A stretch of 64,000 nt of DNA from an uncultured Alphaproteobacteria bacterium (GCA_902576905.1 CACGWW010000001.1:367213-431212), one strand, 5' to 3'. Shown: positions 26,221-35,191, numbered from the stretch's first letter. Numbers and translations are program-made. Notes: generated from the letters alone by a model not told the origin.

Positions 26221-27723
26221 CTAATTTAATTTTTTTATGTAGGAACTGAGTTCCCTTATCTGCTTGCTCGACAATCGTAACCCAAGCTTACTTCTTCTCC
26301 AAATCAAATCCTCAACACATCTGGTATGCTCTTGATTAATATACCAAAGTACTTCCCTTTCCGTTAGATCAGATCCGAAATTCCTACCTAAGTCTTGTTT
26401 TGCTTTAGCCTTGCCTAAAACTTTGTCAACATCTGTGCCAAATGTTTTAAATAATCTTTCTGCCCAATCTCTATTTAAGAATTTGTATTTTTTCAATAAG
26501 CCTACAATAAGTTTCTCTTTATCCTCTAATTTGAAATCGCCACCTGGTAAGTGTTTTGTGGCAGTCCATTCCTTTCTTTTTAAATTTAATAATGCTGTGA
26601 TTTTAGAAACAGCTTTTTCAGCCAGTTTTCGATATGTTGTGATTTTCCCTCCATAAACGGTAAGGAGTACCGCTCCTTCCTTTTCTTCAATTTGAAAGGA
26701 ATAATCTCTACTGGCATTTCGCGCTTCTACATTTTTGTTTTCGTATAAAGCCCTCACTCCAGAGTAATCCCAAACAATATCTTTTTCTGTTATTTTTTTT
26801 TGAAAATATCCTGAAGCAAAATTACACAAATAATCTTTTTCTTCATCGGAACACTTAACTTCGTTACCCATTTTGTGCTCAACTTCAGTTGTTCCAATTA
26901 GGGTGAAATCGTTTTCATAGGGAATGCTAAATATTATTCTACCATCTTTTCCTTGGAATATATATGCACTATCGTGATTAAAAAGCTTTTTTACGACTAT
27001 GTGACTTCCTTTTATTAATCTTACCATTACTTGATTATTTTTATTTTTTTCAAGTTGACTCAGAGAATTGACCCAAGGACCCATAGTATTTATTAAGACC
27101 TTAGTTTTTACCTCGAATGACCTATCCTTTGATTTAATCGAAACAAGCCAATGACCATTTTTTCGTTGAACGTTAGTTACTCTGGAATAAGAGAATGCTT
27201 TTGCTCCTTTTTTTTCTGCATCCAAAATATTTAGTAGCACTAATCGCGAATCTTCTACCCAGCAATCTGTATATGCTAGTCCTCTTGTGTAAGATTTATC
27301 CAAACAACTACCAACTGTATTATTTCGCAAATTAATACCGACACTTTTTGAAAGTTTCGTTGAACCCGCCAAGAGATCATAGATATATAATCCAAGCCGT
27401 AAAATCCAATAGGGTCTCAGGTTTTTGTTGTGGGGAAGTATAAATTTTACTGGCCAGCTTATATGAGGCATGAGATTAAGAAGCAAGTCACGTTCACGAA
27501 GAGACTCTTTTACAAGCCTAAACTGATAAGACTCTAAGTATCTCAATCCACCATGAAGTAATTTTGTGGATGAGGAGGACGTTGCTGAGCCAAAATCACC
27601 CATATCGGCCAAACCACACTTATACCCACGGCCTGCAGCGTCTCTTAAAATTCCTGCACCATTTACTCCGCCACCTATAACAAAAATGTCAAAGTCGTTT
27701 TTATCCAATGTTCTTTTCTTCAT
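26221..27723 (-). CDS. glpD: Glycerol-3-phosphate dehydrogenase (FAD, quinone-linked)
   Basis: Membrane-associated flavoenzyme of 500 residues that oxidises glycerol 3-phosphate to dihydroxyacetone phosphate and passes electrons to ubiquinone. The FAD Rossmann motif is DIFVIGGGVNGAGILRDAAG, followed by SSSSTKLLHGGLRYLE, a GlpD signature. TVYGGKITTYRKLAEKA is near 365, and the C-terminal cap domain has LTEREVLWYINQEH. It works with glpK just downstream. The gene begins 5 bases after the TerC-family gene, so that gene may lead the transcript. Confidence 0.95.
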   Translation of the reverse strand: MKKRTLDKNDFDIFVIGGGVNGAGILRDAAGRGYKCGLADMGDFGSATSSSSTKLLHGGLRYLESYQFRLVKESLRERDLLLNLMPHISWPVKFILPHNKNLRPYWILRLGLYIYDLLAGSTKLSKSVGINLRNNTVGSCLDKSYTRGLAYTDCWVEDSRLVLLNILDAEKKGAKAFSYSRVTNVQRKNGHWLVSIKSKDRSFEVKTKVLINTMGPWVNSLSQLEKNKNNQVMVRLIKGSHIVVKKLFNHDSAYIFQGKDGRIIFSIPYENDFTLIGTTEVEHKMGNEVKCSDEEKDYLCNFASGYFQKKITEKDIVWDYSGVRALYENKNVEARNASRDYSFQIEEKEGAVLLTVYGGKITTYRKLAEKAVSKITALLNLKRKEWTATKHLPGGDFKLEDKEKLIVGLLKKYKFLNRDWAERLFKTFGTDVDKVLGKAKAKQDLGRNFGSDLTEREVLWYINQEHTRCVEDLIWRRSKLGLRLSSKQIRELSSYIKKLN

Positions 27724-27728
27724 AAATC

Positions 27729-28334
27729 TTAGAGAATATGTAAAAGCTCAAACCAACCATCAACAAGCATCTTTATGGTTAGATAGACCAAGAAAATAAG
27801 TCCAATCCACGAAAGCCATGGGAACTTCGTCATTACACGCATTATAATAGTTGCAAAAAACGCCATCAGTACTATAGCTAAAACGAGCCCAAACACTAAT
27901 AATGCCGTATCTTCTCTTGCTATAGCAGCAACAGCTACAACATTATCTAAAGACATTGAAATATCAGCAACCGCAATTGTGAATAACGCTTGCGAAAATT
28001 GTTGCTTTTCAGTCAGCTTTTCTGACAAATTAGACTTAATTTCTGGATCGGTTTTTTGGCCTGCATGACGAATTTCTTTAAAAAACCGCCAACAAACAAA
28101 AGCCAAAAGTAGTCCGCCAAAAATTAATATTCCAGGTATTTGAATTAAAAAAGATGCTATAGCTGCAAAGATAATTCTGAACCCTGCTGCTAATGCTAAC
28201 CCCCAGAAAATTACCCTTTTTCTAAACTTCTCTGATAGGCCAGCTGCAGCCATACCTATAATAATTGCATTATCGCCAGATAAAAATATATCAGCTAAAA
28301 TGACTTGAGCCAGTTCGACTAGAGAAAAGTTCAT
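27729..28334 (-). CDS. TerC/YjbE-family integral membrane protein
   Basis: Inner-membrane protein of 201 residues with about six or seven hydrophobic helices. Two matching acidic motifs, ADIFLSGDNAIIIGMAA near 14-30 and ADISMSLDNVVAVAAIA near 121-137, are the TerC-family metal-binding repeats. Relatives have been linked to metal (Mn2+) export or tellurium resistance; the substrate here is unproven. It is the first gene of a minus-strand set with glpD and glpK (5-base gap), although there is no obvious functional link, and is divergent from the hydroxyacid dehydrogenase gene. Confidence 0.85.
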   Translation of the reverse strand: MNFSLVELAQVILADIFLSGDNAIIIGMAAAGLSEKFRKRVIFWGLALAAGFRIIFAAIASFLIQIPGILIFGGLLLAFVCWRFFKEIRHAGQKTDPEIKSNLSEKLTEKQQFSQALFTIAVADISMSLDNVVAVAAIAREDTALLVFGLVLAIVLMAFFATIIMRVMTKFPWLSWIGLIFLVYLTIKMLVDGWFELLHIL

Positions 28335-28427
28335 TGTGAATTAATTTTGTTTATTACTTTTGACACTTTCGGTTTAGTGGCTTATCGTCAATATTTCAAA
28401 TAAAATCTTCTACAAACACAAATTTTT

Positions 28428-29543
28428 ATGAAAAAAAGCTCTATACATAGTATGCAAGATGCTCGTCTTCTAGCAAAGAAAAGACTTCCTTCAATGATCT
28501 TTGATTATGTCGATGGAGTAGCACTTGAGGCAGACGGTTACTACTCCAATGCTGAGTACTTTAAATCACTTAAGCTATCACAAAATGTGCTGGCTGGTGG
28601 CGGCGCTAAAAAAATTTCCAAACGAATATTAGGTAAATCATATGACCTACCTTTTGGTGTAGCGCCAATGGGTATGTGTAATCTTGTGAGTTCAAAAGCG
28701 GATTATGCAATTGGAAAATTAGCAAAAAAGTTTAATATTCCTGTTTGCTATTCTACAATGGCTTCCACACCACTAGAGAAAACTCTCAAAATCACTGGTG
28801 ATTTAGGCTGGTTTCAACTCTATGTTTATGATGATTTAAAATCAGGGTTACGTTTAGCCGAAAGAGCACAAATCGCTGGTTACAAGACACTGATACTGAC
28901 AGTTGATGTACCTGAATTAGGCCGCAGACCAAGAGAATTAAAACATAATTTTTCAGCGAAGTTTAGACCAAATTATAAACAAATTTTTGATTGCGCAATG
29001 CATCCCAAATGGAGTTTAGATCTTTTGGCCAATGGTATTCCGAGACCTCAAAACTTTGAAAAAGATTTGAAGATAGACAGGAATAAACCAAGGGGAGCAG
29101 CCGATTGGAAATTTCTTAAAGACTTAAGAGCGCTTTGGAAGGGGAAATTAGTTATAAAAGGAATCCTTAACCCGAAAGATGCAAAAAAGGCAGAAAGTCT
29201 TGGAGTGGATGCCATTTATGTATCCGGCCATGGCTCAAGACAATTTGATAGCAGCCCAATCCCTATACATCAAGTATCGAAAATACGTAAGTCTTTAAGT
29301 AAAAGTACAGTCTTGATATATGATACTGGGATAAGAAATGGAGAAGATATTCTTAAAGCGCTTTGTTTGGGGGCAGACTTCGTAATGATTGGAAAGTATG
29401 CACTTTTTTCTATAGCAGCTGAAGGATTTGATGGCCTAGTCCAAATGACTAACAATCTAAAAAAAGAAATAGAAATAGCAATGGCTCAAATGGGTACTTT
29501 TGATATAAACAAATTGAATTCCGAATACTTAGATGACTTCTAA
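28428..29543 (+). CDS. FMN-dependent 2-hydroxyacid dehydrogenase (LldD/glycolate-oxidase family)
   Basis: TIM-barrel flavoenzyme of 371 residues that oxidises an L-2-hydroxyacid such as lactate. FDYVDGVALEADGY is the N-terminal lid, APMGMCNLVSS binds FMN, GWFQLYVYDD carries the substrate tyrosine, and LVIKGILNPKDA holds the FMN lysine. The catalytic histidine is in YVSGHGSRQFD; most homologues read SNHGGRQLD there, so the loop differs while H and RQ are kept. It has no visible membrane anchor. It is single, divergent from the TerC-glp set. A second family member lies at 38218-39369. Confidence 0.87.
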   Translation: MKKSSIHSMQDARLLAKKRLPSMIFDYVDGVALEADGYYSNAEYFKSLKLSQNVLAGGGAKKISKRILGKSYDLPFGVAPMGMCNLVSSKADYAIGKLAKKFNIPVCYSTMASTPLEKTLKITGDLGWFQLYVYDDLKSGLRLAERAQIAGYKTLILTVDVPELGRRPRELKHNFSAKFRPNYKQIFDCAMHPKWSLDLLANGIPRPQNFEKDLKIDRNKPRGAADWKFLKDLRALWKGKLVIKGILNPKDAKKAESLGVDAIYVSGHGSRQFDSSPIPIHQVSKIRKSLSKSTVLIYDTGIRNGEDILKALCLGADFVMIGKYALFSIAAEGFDGLVQMTNNLKKEIEIAMAQMGTFDINKLNSEYLDDF

Positions 29544-29575
29544 GAGATAATCCTCATTTTTATATGCGGATTTAA

Positions 29576-30088
29576 TCAGTCTAAAGAAAGACCCACTTTT
29601 ATTTGGATTTTAGAGCCTATCTCATAATAACGCCCTGTTAAGCTTGAACCTGTAAATCCATTCCAACTATATATCACTCTGTAACTTTCTACGGCACTTC
29701 GCTGACTGACCAGCTGGACAATTTCACATCTTTGTTCTGTATTGTAACCAACGACTTTTGTTGTTGTTTTCTTTTGTTGTTCGGCTGCTACGACTCCTCC
29801 CATTACAGCTCCGACCCCAGCAGCATTGTTGTCGTTTGTTAAGGCTTTACCGATAAGAGCTCCAACCACCATTCCTCCTAACACATCAGCGCCTGATGCG
29901 CCGTTACCACTGACAACCTTTCCGTAGACTGGTACCTTTACATTTCTGCAACGTGTCTCAGGTGTGTAAATATTCGTACTTGAATAAACTGGCTCAACTG
30001 ATTGCACAGTACCTGTCACATAATAAGTCTCGGCAAATAAATTTGAGAAATAAAATAGAGCTAGGATTGCTGTGATTAATTTTAACAT
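29576..30088 (-). CDS. Exported glycine-zipper (2TM) protein
   Basis: A 170-residue envelope protein with signal peptide MLKLITAILALFYFSNLFA. The mature part has a cysteine pair (TRCRN and QRCEI) flanking a glycine-zipper stretch, VLGGMVVGALIGKALTND and AAGVGAVMGGVVAAEQ, at about residues 68-105; this domain occurs in outer-membrane lipoproteins, though no lipobox is present here. The C-terminal part looks beta-rich. I moved the start from the tracked GTG at 30100 to the ATG at 30088, which has GGAG placed upstream. The function is unknown; a structural or membrane-insertion role is likely. Confidence 0.8.
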   Translation of the reverse strand: MLKLITAILALFYFSNLFAETYYVTGTVQSVEPVYSSTNIYTPETRCRNVKVPVYGKVVSGNGASGADVLGGMVVGALIGKALTNDNNAAGVGAVMGGVVAAEQQKKTTTKVVGYNTEQRCEIVQLVSQRSAVESYRVIYSWNGFTGSSLTGRYYEIGSKIQIKVGLSLD

Positions 30089-30145
30089 TCTGGTCTCCAC
30101 TGATAGTTATTATGTTTGACAATATACACCAAAATTATAAAAAAA

Positions 30146-30173
30146 AAAGCCGAACAAAAATTTGCTCGGCTTT
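30146..30173 (-). terminator. Rho-independent terminator after the CaiB-family gene
   Basis: Read on the minus strand, AAAGCCGAGCAAATTTTTGTTCGGCTTT forms a stem of 12 paired positions with one A-C mismatch and a 2-base AA/TT loop, and runs into an unbroken tract of ten T residues. It lies 93 bases after the stop of the CoA-transferase gene and 58 bases before the glycine-zipper start. This is a textbook intrinsic terminator for minus-strand transcription. Confidence 0.88.
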
Positions 30174-30194
30174 AGTCAACAGGGAGGTATGAAC

Positions 30195-30356
30195 ATGAAA
30201 AAATTTCATGCTCTACCCAAATTGCAATTCGCGTACCAATTTAAATTAACAATTGAAAATATAAGTCAACTGCCCTTAATTACTTTATCGCTAAGCAATC
30301 TATCAACTTCCAATTCTGTAAAGCCTAATCCTGAAAGAACTGACTTAGTATGCTGA
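30195..30356 (+). CDS. Possible small ORF with a strong ribosome site (uncertain)
   Basis: A GGGAGGT ribosome site ends 6 bases before the ATG at 30195, the best such site in the window, and opens a 53-residue frame starting MKKFHALPKLQFAYQF. It lies just after the plus-strand face of the terminator hairpin, and its last 90 bases run antisense into the CaiB-family gene. I recognise no family. It may be a real small protein, or the truncated 5' remnant of a lost gene whose reading frame now runs into the CaiB gene by chance. Confidence 0.3.
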   Translation: MKKFHALPKLQFAYQFKLTIENISQLPLITLSLSNLSTSNSVKPNPERTDLVC

Positions 30357-31456
30357 CCAAGTGTTGGAGCTGACAAATTGTCATCCTTATTGGTTACAGA
30401 AAAGCTAGCCGCTAACCTAGACTGCCGTATCTTTCCCGCGATAGGGTGTTCAGAAATTTTTATTATATCATTTGCAACTACTTGCTCATTCTTTATCATT
30501 TTTTTTCTTGTCAATACGGGTGCGCAAGGAACATCTTTAGCCGTAAGTAATTTCAACCATTCATCAGATGTTTTTTTCTTAAGCTCATATTGTATCAATT
30601 CTAGTCTTTCATTTATATTCTGATGCCTTAATTCCGCCGTCAAAAACCTCGGGTCACTTAACCACTCTTTCTTATTAAATGCATCGCAAATATTAAACCA
30701 TTCTTTATCGGACTGAACTGCAACAGATATAAAGCCCTCTTTAGTTTCATATATTAGATCAATAAAACTCTGTGCGGTCTCCTTTTCAAGTTCGTCTCCA
30801 ACAAAGGTATGCCCTCCCATATCGGAACCCCACAAAAAAGAAATTACAGTATCTAGCATTGATATTTTGACTTCCTGACCCTCACCTGTTTTTGCCTTAT
30901 GAAACAGTGCCGCTGTTATCGCTTGAGCGGTAGCGAACCCAGTAAGCTTATCAGGAAGTATCGTTCGCATAAGCCTGGGTCTCTCTTCATCTGATCCTGC
31001 TTGTACAGTGGTTAGACCGGATAGAGCTTGAATAAGAGGATCGTAAACTGGTTTATTCTTATAAGGGCCAGTAAAACCAAAGCCACTTATGGAAACATAT
31101 ATAATGTTAGGACTTATCGCGCGAACATCACTATATCCGAAACCTAACCTATCCATTACCCCTGGTCTGAAGTTTTGTACTAAAACGTCCGCCGTTCCAA
31201 TTAGCTTTTTAAGGATATTTTTTCCTTCCTTCACTTTTAGATCAATACACACAGATTTCTTATTTCTATTATTGTTAAGGTAAGCGGCCGAAATTCCAGA
31301 TCTCTGGGTGCTGACAATCCTGGTATAATCTCCAACTGAAGTATTTTCAATTTTTATGATTTCAGCATCCTGGTCTCCTAGTATCATAGTTGCACTTGGA
31401 CCTGAAATCATCGATGTTAAATCGATTATTCTTATCCCTTTTAAAGCACCAGCCAT
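30266..31456 (-). CDS. CaiB/BaiF-family CoA-transferase (family III)
   Basis: Class III CoA-transferase of 396 residues that moves CoA between carboxylic acids. The start GIRIIDLTSMISGPSATMILGDQDAEIIKIE is the family N-terminus, with VCIDLKVKEGKNIL and VLVQNFRPGVMDRLGFGY; the catalytic aspartate is in PVYDPLIQALSGL. The donor and acceptor acids are unknown. It is divergent from the PhyH dioxygenase gene across 104 bases and ends in a strong terminator. The pairing suggests a shared catabolic substrate, but this is only positional. Confidence 0.88.
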   Translation of the reverse strand: MAGALKGIRIIDLTSMISGPSATMILGDQDAEIIKIENTSVGDYTRIVSTQRSGISAAYLNNNRNKKSVCIDLKVKEGKNILKKLIGTADVLVQNFRPGVMDRLGFGYSDVRAISPNIIYVSISGFGFTGPYKNKPVYDPLIQALSGLTTVQAGSDEERPRLMRTILPDKLTGFATAQAITAALFHKAKTGEGQEVKISMLDTVISFLWGSDMGGHTFVGDELEKETAQSFIDLIYETKEGFISVAVQSDKEWFNICDAFNKKEWLSDPRFLTAELRHQNINERLELIQYELKKKTSDEWLKLLTAKDVPCAPVLTRKKMIKNEQVVANDIIKISEHPIAGKIRQSRLAASFSVTNKDDNLSAPTLGQHTKSVLSGLGFTELEVDRLLSDKVIKGS

Positions 31457-31560
31457 AAAAACCTCCAGAAAAATATTTACACTAAAATATGAGCTGTTAA
31501 CCTTGAAGATGCAACTTAAATTTAAGAAGCTTAAAAAGACACCCTAGGAAGAGTTTAAAC

Positions 31561-32448
31561 ATGACACCAGAAGAAATTTTATCTTATCCACCCAAAATCT
31601 TAACTCAGGAGCAGAGAGAACATTATTTTGAGTTTGGGTTCGTGGGAATAAAAGACTTGGTTCCGTCAGAATTACTTAAACGTATCAAAAAAGTTACAAG
31701 TGAGTTCGTTGATAAAAGTCGCGAAGTCAAAGAGTCAAATAATGTTTTTGATATCGGTCCAGGACATTCTTACGAGAATCCGGTTCTTAGAAGATTAAAG
31801 AGCCCAGATGAGAATCATGAGGAGTATTGGAATTTCTCAAAGGGTCTTATGGCTGACGTTGCTAGTGACCTCGTTGGTCCTAATGTGACATTTCATCACT
31901 CAAAATTAAACTTTAAGTGGTATGATGAGAGCGATACTGTTAAGTGGCATCAGGATATCCAATTCTTTCCTCATACAAATTACAATGTTTTGACAATTGG
32001 GTGTTATTTAGAGGATACAGACATGAATAATGGGCCTTTAGCCGTGTTAAAAGGTTCACATAAAAATGACCTATATGATCAGTACGACAAAAATGGTAAT
32101 TGGACAGGAATGTTAAGCGATGAAGATGCAGATACTGTTGATATGTCGATGGTTGACTATCTTACGGGAAATGCTGGATCTATAACAATACATAACGCAC
32201 GAGCACTTCATTTCTCACCATCTTCGAAATCTAAAAATCCCAGACCACTTTTACTCAATTGTTATACATCTGCTGACGCTAAAGCCTATACACCTCACCC
32301 ACAACCAACCGTGAACACGTATAAAATTGTGAGGGGAGAGCAGGTAAAATGGGCACACCATGATCCAAGACCTTGCCAGATGCCCCCCGACTGGTCAGGA
32401 GGGTACACTTCTATTTACGCGGCCCAAGCAGGCGAAGATAAAGCTTAA
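31561..32448 (+). CDS. Phytanoyl-CoA dioxygenase (PhyH) family Fe(II)/2-oxoglutarate oxygenase
   Basis: Non-heme iron oxygenase of 295 residues that uses 2-oxoglutarate and O2 to hydroxylate a small molecule. The iron triad is visible as H130 and D132 in VKWHQDIQFFPH and H217 in ARALHFSPS, with R228 in NPRPLL as the probable 2-oxoglutarate anchor. GCYLEDTDMNNGPLAVLKGSH is the family core strand. The family includes enzymes acting on compounds as varied as ectoine and phytanoyl-CoA, so no substrate is assigned. It overlaps the convergent esterase gene by 4 bases and is divergent from the CaiB gene. Confidence 0.88.
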   Translation: MTPEEILSYPPKILTQEQREHYFEFGFVGIKDLVPSELLKRIKKVTSEFVDKSREVKESNNVFDIGPGHSYENPVLRRLKSPDENHEEYWNFSKGLMADVASDLVGPNVTFHHSKLNFKWYDESDTVKWHQDIQFFPHTNYNVLTIGCYLEDTDMNNGPLAVLKGSHKNDLYDQYDKNGNWTGMLSDEDADTVDMSMVDYLTGNAGSITIHNARALHFSPSSKSKNPRPLLLNCYTSADAKAYTPHPQPTVNTYKIVRGEQVKWAHHDPRPCQMPPDWSGGYTSIYAAQAGEDKA

Positions 32449-33380
32449 GTGCATAGTTCGTCCAAAAAATCCTTGAAAAGCACGAAAGACCTACGAGTCT
32501 CTATTAAATCTGTTTCGAGCTGAAAATCATGCCATAGGTCTTTCCAGGTTTTTATTACCACTTTGACTTTTTGCTTTTTTAGGCGTTTTAAAAACTGTCC
32601 AATCTGGACTGAAAGAACCTCATTTTCTGCATATTGGATCATAATTGGTGGTGAATTTTTAAAGTCGCCAAATAAAGGAGAAATGAAGGGATTTTTATGA
32701 TCTGATGGATTGCAATAGAGATAAGATAAAGGACCAGAACCTGTTTCTTTTGCACGTTTTATAAATGGTCCTATAAGTACATCACTTTGACAGCAACTAT
32801 CTGGATATTCTGCCATTATAGCAGTTGGATAAACCCAAGGAGAAATACAGAATATTCCTTTTGGTTTCTTTGATTTGTCTCTTTTCAATGCTAACAATAA
32901 TGCTAGTGCTAAATTGCCACCAGCTGAATCACCAGCGAGGATAATATTGGATTTTTCTTTTTTTCCTAAAAGAAAAGAGTATGCTTTTTTCGCATCTTCT
33001 AATTGGCTTGGATACTTTGACTCAGGACTGAGTTTATATTCGACAAATATAATTTCTCTGCCGAGGATCTCCGCTAAAAAAGATGCATAACTTCGATAAA
33101 TTTTGAAGTTACCAACAAAGAACCCACCCCCATGAAAGAATAAGATCTTTACTTTATCAAAAATCTTATTTGGTATAATCCGATATAGCTCAAGCTGATC
33201 TAAAGATATTTTTTTCACGACGACATTGTTTACGCTTGCTCTTCTAAAGGATGCAAATAAAACAAGAAATCGAATTATTTTAATCTGAAAATGGCTAAGG
33301 CTTCCAGGTTTAATTAAAGCCACAAGTCTCATAACAAAAGATATGACTTTTTTTCTGTTTCTAGCCTTTCTACTTATCAT
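32445..33380 (-). CDS. Alpha/beta-hydrolase, hormone-sensitive-lipase-type esterase
   Basis: Serine esterase of 311 residues. The oxyanion-hole motif FFHGGGFFVGN is near 94-104 and the nucleophile serine is in LAGDSAGGNLALAL near 163-176, both diagnostic of the HSL family. The late histidine is likely in DLWHDFQLE. No signal peptide is apparent, though the N-terminal 45 residues are basic and partly hydrophobic. It is transcribed after the DMT transporter (15-base gap). The natural ester is unknown. Confidence 0.86.
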   Translation of the reverse strand: MISRKARNRKKVISFVMRLVALIKPGSLSHFQIKIIRFLVLFASFRRASVNNVVVKKISLDQLELYRIIPNKIFDKVKILFFHGGGFFVGNFKIYRSYASFLAEILGREIIFVEYKLSPESKYPSQLEDAKKAYSFLLGKKEKSNIILAGDSAGGNLALALLLALKRDKSKKPKGIFCISPWVYPTAIMAEYPDSCCQSDVLIGPFIKRAKETGSGPLSYLYCNPSDHKNPFISPLFGDFKNSPPIMIQYAENEVLSVQIGQFLKRLKKQKVKVVIKTWKDLWHDFQLETDLIETRRSFVLFKDFLDELCT

Positions 33381-33395
33381 AAATTATTGAGATAT

Positions 33396-34349
33396 TTATC
33401 GTCTATATATTAATTTTCGCGATGAACGCATTGAACTTACTTGCTTTTCTCTCAATGATACAAAAATACCAGAACACATTATCAAAATTATACCTAAAAG
33501 AGAAAGTCTATCTGGGATTTCGTTCCAAATTAAATAGGTAGAAATAACTGCAATAACTAAAGCCCCATATTCAAATGGCGCTAAAAAAGATGCCTCATGA
33601 TTCTTATATGCATAAGAGACAAGAATACCTCCTATCGAGATTGGGAAGGCTATACCTACAAAAATGTGTAACAAATCAAAAGTATTGACTGAAACCCATG
33701 AGCCCGTCAAAAATATCAAAGCATTGCTCTGTCCAACATTAAGATCAGCTAGGTAAAAGCCTGTAGCAAATGTAAGGCTTGTGACAAGAAAACATATTTG
33801 GATATAAAAACCCATCGTGATCGGATTTTCTTGCGCCCCATACTTTCTAGTAATTATATGTAGAGCTGTATAAAAAAGAGCAGCGATTAAAGGAAATAAT
33901 GAAATTAATTCAAACGAAATTGTACCTGGCTTTATAATGAGTAACATGCCCAAAAATCCGATAAAGCAGGCCAAGCTTCTACGTATACCCACTTTCTCTT
34001 TCAAAAAAAATACAGCAAAAATTGTAATCAAAACTGGTGCTATAAAAAATATTGCTGTTGCCTCTGCCAACGAAAGCTCTGCTATGGATATGAAGAAGAA
34101 AGTATTCGCCCCAACAACAGCTAATCCCCTAAATACATGAAAAGTAGGGTTATTGGTATTAAGGTATTTAAAGCCACCGTAAAAAGGTAGAACGAAAAAA
34201 AGTAAAATTGAAATGGCAAAAATAGCTCGAAAAAACATGAGCTGATGCAGTGGCATATCAGTACTGAAAAGCTTAACCGATATGTCATTTATTGAGAAAC
34301 AAATTGTACCCAAGACAATTGCCAATATTCCCATATAATTATTATTCAT
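33396..34349 (-). CDS. EamA/DMT-family membrane transporter
   Basis: Inner-membrane protein of 317 residues with about ten hydrophobic helices in two EamA repeats. The first repeat contains SINDISVKLFSTDMPLHQLMFFRAIFA, the second LAPFEYGALVIAVISTYLIWNEIPD, both typical of the RhaT/DMT exporter group. The last 15 residues are a basic cytoplasmic tail. The cargo is unknown. It is upstream of the esterase on the same strand, and divergent from the SDR that opens the SELENBP1 operon. Confidence 0.85.
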   Translation of the reverse strand: MNNNYMGILAIVLGTICFSINDISVKLFSTDMPLHQLMFFRAIFAISILLFFVLPFYGGFKYLNTNNPTFHVFRGLAVVGANTFFFISIAELSLAEATAIFFIAPVLITIFAVFFLKEKVGIRRSLACFIGFLGMLLIIKPGTISFELISLFPLIAALFYTALHIITRKYGAQENPITMGFYIQICFLVTSLTFATGFYLADLNVGQSNALIFLTGSWVSVNTFDLLHIFVGIAFPISIGGILVSYAYKNHEASFLAPFEYGALVIAVISTYLIWNEIPDRLSLLGIILIMCSGIFVSLREKQVSSMRSSRKLIYRR

Positions 34350-34436
34350 GCATTGCCCAAAAAAACTTCAACTAACCTACATTTGCTATAATATCAATTG
34401 GAGTAAATTACAAATTCTTTTATGGATAGATAGAAA

Positions 34437-35144
34437 ATGGACATAGCGAATAAAAAAGCCCTCGTATTTGGTGGAACTTCTGGAATTGGGCTCTCTACAT
34501 GTGAACAATTAATTGAAAAAGGTGCAGACGTTATTGCCATCAGCAGAGACCCAAGCAAGGCGACCAGTGTTAAACATAACAAACTATCCTTTGAAAGCTG
34601 TGATGTAAGAATTGAAGAGGAAGTAAAAAATATTTTTGAAAAGCATGCTCCCTTTGAAATATTGGTAAGTGCTGCAACTGGAGGAAGCAGAGCTGCTGGC
34701 CCATTTCTAGAAATGGATATGACTGGATTTAAAAACTCTTTTGACAAATTATGGGGTTACGCGAATGTTGTACGCTATGGCACACACTATTTAAGCTCGG
34801 ATGGAACAATAGTTTTGGTCAGTGGTGCACCTGCTAGGCGAATGAAGCCTGGACAAATTGCTCTTTCTGCTGTTGGAGGCGCAGTTGAGAACCTAGTCAG
34901 AGGTGTTGCAAACGAAATTGCTCCAAAGAGAATAAATGCTGTAGCGCCAGGCTTAATAGATACGCCTATGTTTTCACAAGAAGGCGAGGATAGACGAATA
35001 TTTCTAAGTTCAGCCACAGCATCTCACTCAATAAAGCGAGCTGGAAAACCGGATGAGGTTGCAAAAGGAATTATCTTTGTTATTGAAAATGATTTTGTTA
35101 ACGGAACCACTGTTGATGTTGATGGTGGATGGATAAACTCTTGA
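34437..35144 (+). CDS. Short-chain dehydrogenase/reductase
   Basis: NAD(P)-dependent SDR of 235 residues. The cofactor loop is VFGGTSGIGLSTCEQL near 10-25. The substrate region differs from classical SDRs: in place of YxxxK the active-site segment reads GAPARRMKPGQIALSAVGGAVENLVRG, with no clear catalytic tyrosine, so the chemistry is uncertain. NAVAPGLIDTPMF and NGTTVDVDGGW are standard. It is the first gene of the plus-strand run leading through GFA and rhodanese to the SELENBP1-like gene, with a 47-base gap before GFA. Confidence 0.82.
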   Translation: MDIANKKALVFGGTSGIGLSTCEQLIEKGADVIAISRDPSKATSVKHNKLSFESCDVRIEEEVKNIFEKHAPFEILVSAATGGSRAAGPFLEMDMTGFKNSFDKLWGYANVVRYGTHYLSSDGTIVLVSGAPARRMKPGQIALSAVGGAVENLVRGVANEIAPKRINAVAPGLIDTPMFSQEGEDRRIFLSSATASHSIKRAGKPDEVAKGIIFVIENDFVNGTTVDVDGGWINS

Positions 35145-35191
35145 ACTTAAGACTAATGAGTGGAGTTATGATAAATAGAGAAAAGGTAGAG

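Noticed and set aside
29549-29573. Small inverted repeat between the hydroxyacid dehydrogenase and glycine-zipper genes
   Set aside because: The stem is 5-6 bases with a long loop and no T run; it could be chance.
31515-31526. CTTAAATTTAAG perfect palindrome before the PhyH gene
   Set aside because: A 12-base AT-only core is expected by chance in such AT-rich DNA, and there is no other sign of an operator.
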